From contig CAMVRH010000014.1 of assembly GCA_947169835.1 (NCBI GenBank), forward strand, positions 1 through 12,217: a stretch of 12,217 nucleotides of DNA. Reading direction: 5' to 3'. The stretch's first letter is position 1. Each line of letters starts with the position of its first letter. Origin of the DNA: an uncultured Lachnospira sp. (GTDB taxonomy: Bacteria > Bacillota > Clostridia > Lachnospirales > Lachnospiraceae). Both the position numbers and the translations under genes were made by a program. Below are positions 6,762 to 12,217 of the stretch, piece after piece. The notes beneath the pieces are model-generated. The model worked only from the letters and a program-made list of their open reading frames with translations. It had not been told where the DNA came from and ran no database searches.

Positions 6762-7865
6762 ATATTTAGAGTAAAATAGTTGCTCCCAAAATACTGCAAT
6801 ACATGGATGCGAATGATAATTAGTAAAGTGAATACTATCATCGTGTCCGATACCAATGTAGTTGTAATCGTTGCTCAACATATTTGCTCTATGATCTTTT
6901 GATTCGAGGAAAGATTTAAAACAGTAATTCATAAAATCTTCTCTCTGTGTAACAGTGTCTGTTACAAAACTGATATTCTCACCCACACGACTAGCCGCTG
7001 GTAAATTGAATTCAGGAATTATTGAGCTGAATGATCTACCATCTGGTCTCATATGAGAAAAATTCTTATCGAATTTAATACCTAAACCGCTTACTTCTAT
7101 CTTGGCTGGTTTTAGTTCTTTGGCTCTCTGGTGAGACGCTCTCATCAAACGATTTAGAATCTTAAGAGGTTTTACTTTTTCTTTAATCCTAAGATCATTG
7201 ATTCTTTTAAGCATCTCGTAAGAATCTTTTTGACTTTCAATCCTATTTGGATCTTTTAAGTCTGTGACAACTACTTCTGCACTATATTTAGTTTTGCCAA
7301 CCTTTGCATAGACATAAGTCAATCCTGGCGAAACTGCAGTAATCAAACCTTTACTAGAAATAGTTGCAATACGCTTATTTTGAGTGCCCCAAGTTACTTT
7401 CTTCTTATTATTTTTCAAAGACAAAGTAAATGTACTTTTCTTATTGTTAATATAACTTTCACCGACACTATTATATTGAATATTGTTAATATCAAGTTTT
7501 AAACGCAAAACATCCAAAGAAGTCTTTGTGAACTTCTTATTTGGAATATACATGTTTCTGGTGACAGTAATTTTACACTTGCCAACTCTCTTCCCTCTTC
7601 TAGCAATGATAGTACATTTGCCTTTTTTCCTTCCAGTGACTTTACCTTTCTTGGAAACAGTGGCAACTTTCTTATTAGTACTTTTCCATTTCACTTTGAT
7701 GCCAGATTTAGTCTTGAGTTTAACTGTGTATCCGCCTGTCATCTTGTAGTATGAATAGTTAAGCTTAATCTTTTTGGCTTTAGCATCCACACTACTACAT
7801 ACCGGAAGCATTAGAATAATCATCCCCACACTTATTAATGCACAAGTGACTCTTTTACAAATCAT
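6759..7865 (-). CDS. Secreted CAP-domain protein with two bacterial Ig-like domains
   Basis: Predicted exported protein of 368 aa. It has a signal peptide (1 to about 28, hydrophobic core ALISVGMIILMLPVC). Two BIG2-type Ig-like repeats follow, about 32-102 and 115-201. Each carries the hallmark W-x(4-5)-N-K-(x)-A-T-(hydrophobic)-S-x-K-G-x-(I/V)-T: WKSTNKKVATVSKKGKVTG and WGTQNKRIATISSKGLITA. The C-terminal CAP/SCP domain (about 213-368) has H271 in FSHMRPDG, E296 in VGENI and H325 in KDHRANML, fitting the conserved CAP cavity residues. The first Ig-like repeat is extremely rich in Lys and Arg. The family is secreted or wall-associated; its biochemical role in bacteria is mostly unknown. The gene has a good Shine-Dalgarno (AAGGAGGT, 7 nt from ATG) and lies 32 nt after the trigger-factor-like lipoprotein and 9 nt before thrS. 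Confidence 0.88.
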   Translation of the reverse strand: MICKRVTCALISVGMIILMLPVCSSVDAKAKKIKLNYSYYKMTGGYTVKLKTKSGIKVKWKSTNKKVATVSKKGKVTGRKKGKCTIIARRGKRVGKCKITVTRNMYIPNKKFTKTSLDVLRLKLDINNIQYNSVGESYINNKKSTFTLSLKNNKKKVTWGTQNKRIATISSKGLITAVSPGLTYVYAKVGKTKYSAEVVVTDLKDPNRIESQKDSYEMLKRINDLRIKEKVKPLKILNRLMRASHQRAKELKPAKIEVSGLGIKFDKNFSHMRPDGRSFSSIIPEFNLPAASRVGENISFVTDTVTQREDFMNYCFKSFLESKDHRANMLSNDYNYIGIGHDDSIHFTNYHSHPCIAVFWEQLFYSKY

Positions 7866-7897
7866 TCTCGATACCTCCTTTACGTCGGTCTAAATAT

Positions 7898-8953
7898 TTA
7901 CTTGTTGTTATGTATCTTGTATGTTTTCTTAATTGTAGAATTCTTATAAACAAACTTCTGAGCTTTTTCTAAGTAAACAGCTTCTTTTATCTCTGCCTTA
8001 GAATACTCTTTCTTAACATCTGCTAATGTCTTAACCTCATCGTCGTCTTTCAATTCTACATATAAATCATTATATCTCTGTTCTATTTCTTTAGCGCTAA
8101 CATTAATGTCTTCTTCTTTAACGATTTCCCACATAACCAAAGTAGATTTAACTTGGTTCATGTATTCTTTTTCTAGACTCTCTTTAGTGTCTCCGTTCAT
8201 TGCATAATATTCTTCTAGAGACATATCCCACTGATCAGCATTATAGTTAGCGTCAGCTTCTTCCTCTTCCTTAACTTTATTATACAACTTTGGAGGCCAA
8301 GATGTCATGGTTGCTTTATCAACAGCCATCTGCCATACATCAGCCATAGCTGCATCATCTAACTCAGTTTCAATAACCTGGAAGAATTCGTCCACAGTCT
8401 CAACATCTTCGTTGCTCTCGTTCTTAACCCAGTCATTAGTAACCTTTGGATGATTAACCTCGCTCACTTCTTTAACTTTTAGTTTGAAAGTGACATCATC
8501 AGTGTACTTTTTATTAGTATTAGAAATCTTGCTAGCTTCTTTGCCAGAAAGTTTTACAGTAGCTGTATCACCTTTCTTTTTACCAATTAACTCATTTGTA
8601 AACTTCAAGTAAACAGCATTATCTTTCTGATCTGTTTCAGCAGCAATGCTATCCTGACTTAAATCTTTCACTTTCTTATCTTTGATGTATCCAGTGTATG
8701 AGAATTCAATCTCATCACCCATCTTTGCTGCTCTACTTACTTCAGTAGCTTCATAAGTTTTGTCAGCAAGCATTTCATCAAATTTCTTTTGGTCAATGTC
8801 ATATTCGAAACCTGTATACTTGCCTAGTTTAATATACTTATCAACATCGTAGCCTGCTTCTTTGTCGATCTTTTTATCTTGTCCACAGCTGCATCCAACA
8901 AACAATGTGGCAGCTAGCGCAACAGTTAAAACAATAGATATAATTCTTTTCAT
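7898..8953 (-). CDS. Lipoprotein with FKBP / trigger-factor-like domains (putative extracytoplasmic foldase)
   Basis: Predicted lipoprotein of 351 aa. The signal sequence MKRIISIVLTVALAATLFVGC ends at lipidated C21; F at -3 is less common than Leu. After a linker comes an FKBP-like peptidyl-prolyl isomerase region (about 75-165), with KMGDEIEFSYTGYI at its start, a GKKKGDTATVKL flap-like stretch and FKLKVKEVSEVNHPKVTNDWV leading out of the domain. The latter resembles the trigger factor PPIase-to-C-domain junction. Residues about 170-335 are helical and charged, like the trigger factor chaperone arms. The N-terminal ribosome-binding domain of trigger factor is absent, so a surface-anchored chaperone or isomerase is the natural reading. 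It lies 15 nt after guaB, with its Shine-Dalgarno (TAAGAGGT) on the guaB stop codon. Client proteins are unknown; the CAP gene next to it is one candidate. Confidence 0.82.
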   Translation of the reverse strand: MKRIISIVLTVALAATLFVGCSCGQDKKIDKEAGYDVDKYIKLGKYTGFEYDIDQKKFDEMLADKTYEATEVSRAAKMGDEIEFSYTGYIKDKKVKDLSQDSIAAETDQKDNAVYLKFTNELIGKKKGDTATVKLSGKEASKISNTNKKYTDDVTFKLKVKEVSEVNHPKVTNDWVKNESNEDVETVDEFFQVIETELDDAAMADVWQMAVDKATMTSWPPKLYNKVKEEEEADANYNADQWDMSLEEYYAMNGDTKESLEKEYMNQVKSTLVMWEIVKEEDINVSAKEIEQRYNDLYVELKDDDEVKTLADVKKEYSKAEIKEAVYLEKAQKFVYKNSTIKKTYKIHNNK

Positions 8954-8968
8954 TTTTTATATTACCTC

Positions 8969-10947
<1,979 letters not shown>

Positions 10948-10956
10948 TAAACTCTC

Positions 10957-12217
10957 CTATTCAACAGAAGTAATGTAATAGTATACAGGCTGACCACCCA
11001 TATAGCATTCAACTTCTACATCTGGGAATTTCTCTTCTAGTTTTTCTACTAATTTATTAGCGTCTTCTTCTTTCACGTCTTCGCCGTAGTAAACGCTAAT
11101 CATTCCAGAATCTTCATCTACCATATTTTCAATCATTTCTATAGTAGTAGCCTCTAGGTCTTCACCTACAGCTAAGATACCGTCATCGCCGATACCCATG
11201 ATATTTCCTTCTTTAATCTCGTGATCATCTATCACTGTATCTCTAACAGCATAAGTGATTTCACCAGTAGCAACACCACTCATACTCTCGATCATAGACT
11301 CTTTGTTATCATCTGCGCTCTCACCTGGGATAAATCCTAGCATTGCTGCGATACCCTGAGGGATAGTCTTTGAAGGGATAACAATAAGTTGCTTATCTTC
11401 CAATAGAATCTCTGCCTGCTGTGCAGCAAGAATAATGTTTGTATTATTTGGAAGAATAAAGATATTATCTGCATTTACTTTATCAACAGCATTTAGAATA
11501 TCTTCTGTACTTGGGTTCATTGTCTGACCACCAGAAATGATAGCGTCTATCTCTAGACTCTTGAACACTTCGTCCAAACCTTCACCAACAGAAACTGCGA
11601 TAAAGCCATTCTCTTTTCTAGGTTCATCTTTCTTTGCTTCAGCCTTCTTCTCGGCTTCAGCCTGTTCTTTTGCTCTCTTTTCAGCATTTTGAATTAGACG
11701 CTCATGATGCTCTTCACGCATGTTGTCCACTTTCATCCTCGACAAAGAACCATAAGTTAAAGCTCTAGTGAAAGCTTCACCTGGCTGGTTTGTATGAACG
11801 TGGACTTTTACGATTTCATCATCAGCAACCATTACGATTGAGTCACCAATTGAATGCAAGAATTCTTTGAATTTGTCTTCTTCAGTTTCATCCAATGGAT
11901 TATCTAGATTTATAATAAATTCAGTACAGTAACCGAACTTAATATCTGCTTCTTCTACTTCAATGTCATCAAGGTTAGCTCCGCTACCTGTTTTTGCAAC
12001 ACCTTCCAAAGTATAATCAATTTCCTTACCCTGGAGAGCATCATATGCACCCTTAACTACAGTCATAAGACCTTCTCCACCAGAGTCTACCACTCCAGCT
12101 TCCTTAAGAACTGGTAGCATCTCAGGAGTTTGACTTAGAACGTAATCACCCTGCTTGATAATCTCATCAACCACAAAGATTAGGTCTTCACTCTCTGCTA
12201 CTAATTCCTCAGCCTTT
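10957..12217 (-). CDS. fakA: FakA/YloV-type fatty acid kinase, DAK2 family (5' truncated by window)
   Basis: C-terminal 419 codons or so of a DhaL-like (DAK2) protein, family length about 550. FakA phosphorylates fatty acids held by a FakB carrier; in clostridia the same family was long annotated as YloV. The GTG at 12174 is not the true start: the frame stays open to the window edge, adding KAEELVAESEDLIF before it. Numbering from that GTG, the end of the kinase domain is GVVDSGGEGLMTVVKG (27-42). The middle domain has C83 (GYCTEF), H125 and H127 (VKVHVHTNQPG). This is the C-x41-H-x-H pattern that I recall as a zinc site in S. aureus FakA. A charged helical linker rich in Ala, Glu and Lys (about 161-188) leads to a DegV-like C-terminal domain starting near FIAVSVGEGLDEVF, with GGQTMNPSTEDI. 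No fakB gene lies in the window. Confidence 0.9.
   Translation of the reverse strand, partial: KAEELVAESEDLIFVVDEIIKQGDYVLSQTPEMLPVLKEAGVVDSGGEGLMTVVKGAYDALQGKEIDYTLEGVAKTGSGANLDDIEVEEADIKFGYCTEFIINLDNPLDETEEDKFKEFLHSIGDSIVMVADDEIVKVHVHTNQPGEAFTRALTYGSLSRMKVDNMREEHHERLIQNAEKRAKEQAEAEKKAEAKKDEPRKENGFIAVSVGEGLDEVFKSLEIDAIISGGQTMNPSTEDILNAVDKVNADNIFILPNNTNIILAAQQAEILLEDKQLIVIPSKTIPQGIAAMLGFIPGESADDNKESMIESMSGVATGEITYAVRDTVIDDHEIKEGNIMGIGDDGILAVGEDLEATTIEMIENMVDEDSGMISVYYGEDVKEEDANKLVEKLEEKFPDVEVECYMGGQPVYYYITSVE

Noticed and set aside
7866..7897. Possible promoter or T-box in the gap before the CAP gene
   Set aside because: Only 32 nt, mostly ribosome binding site. There is no -35/-10 pair and no hairpin.

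Overview
The window looks like chromosomal core DNA of a low-GC Gram-positive anaerobe of the class Clostridia, most likely family Lachnospiraceae. Pointers are the AT-rich composition, strong GGAGG-type ribosome binding sites, the infC-rpmI-rplT order behind a leader with an attenuator, a FakA/YloV-type kinase, a DUF6106-like membrane protein, a trigger-factor-like lipoprotein and an Ig-like/CAP secreted protein. The taxonomic call is an inference. I see no rRNA, tRNA, CRISPR array, insertion sequence, integrase or prophage gene. Every supported gene is on the minus strand, so transcription runs from 12217 towards 1.

Block 1 (12217 to about 4770) looks like one long transcription unit whose start lies outside the window. 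In transcription order it holds a 5'-truncated fakA-like gene, a small two-helix membrane protein, guaB (IMP dehydrogenase), a lipoprotein with FKBP/trigger-factor-like domains, a secreted protein with two bacterial Ig-like domains and a CAP domain, and thrS (threonyl-tRNA synthetase). Gaps are 9 to 32 nt. Three of the five junctions place the downstream Shine-Dalgarno on the upstream stop codon. I see no terminator or convincing promoter between these genes, and no T-box upstream of thrS.

Block 2 (4757 to 3400) is the translation operon infC-rpmI-rplT (IF3, L35, L20). It has a near-consensus sigma-A promoter (TTGACA, 17 nt, TGG-TATATT) starting just past the thrS stop. A leader of about 170 nt follows, with a perfect 10-bp terminator hairpin and an upstream segment that can pair with the terminator's 5' arm. 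This is the layout of a transcription attenuator, presumably answering to ribosomal protein L20 as in other Firmicutes. IF3 most likely starts at an AUU codon 16 codons upstream of the first GTG. The operon ends in a strong intrinsic terminator after rplT.

Block 3 (3325 to 1) is an ABC-2 type export or membrane-remodelling system: an ATPase with an unusual charged C-terminal tail, then a fused GldF-like permease plus GldG-like extracytoplasmic domain that overlaps the ATPase gene. The first seven codons of a third gene begin at 22 and run off the window edge.

Most of the window is conserved housekeeping content. The parts most worth a second look are the infC leader, the extracytoplasmic foldase and CAP genes placed between guaB and thrS, the charged tail of the ATPase, and the GldF-GldG fusion.
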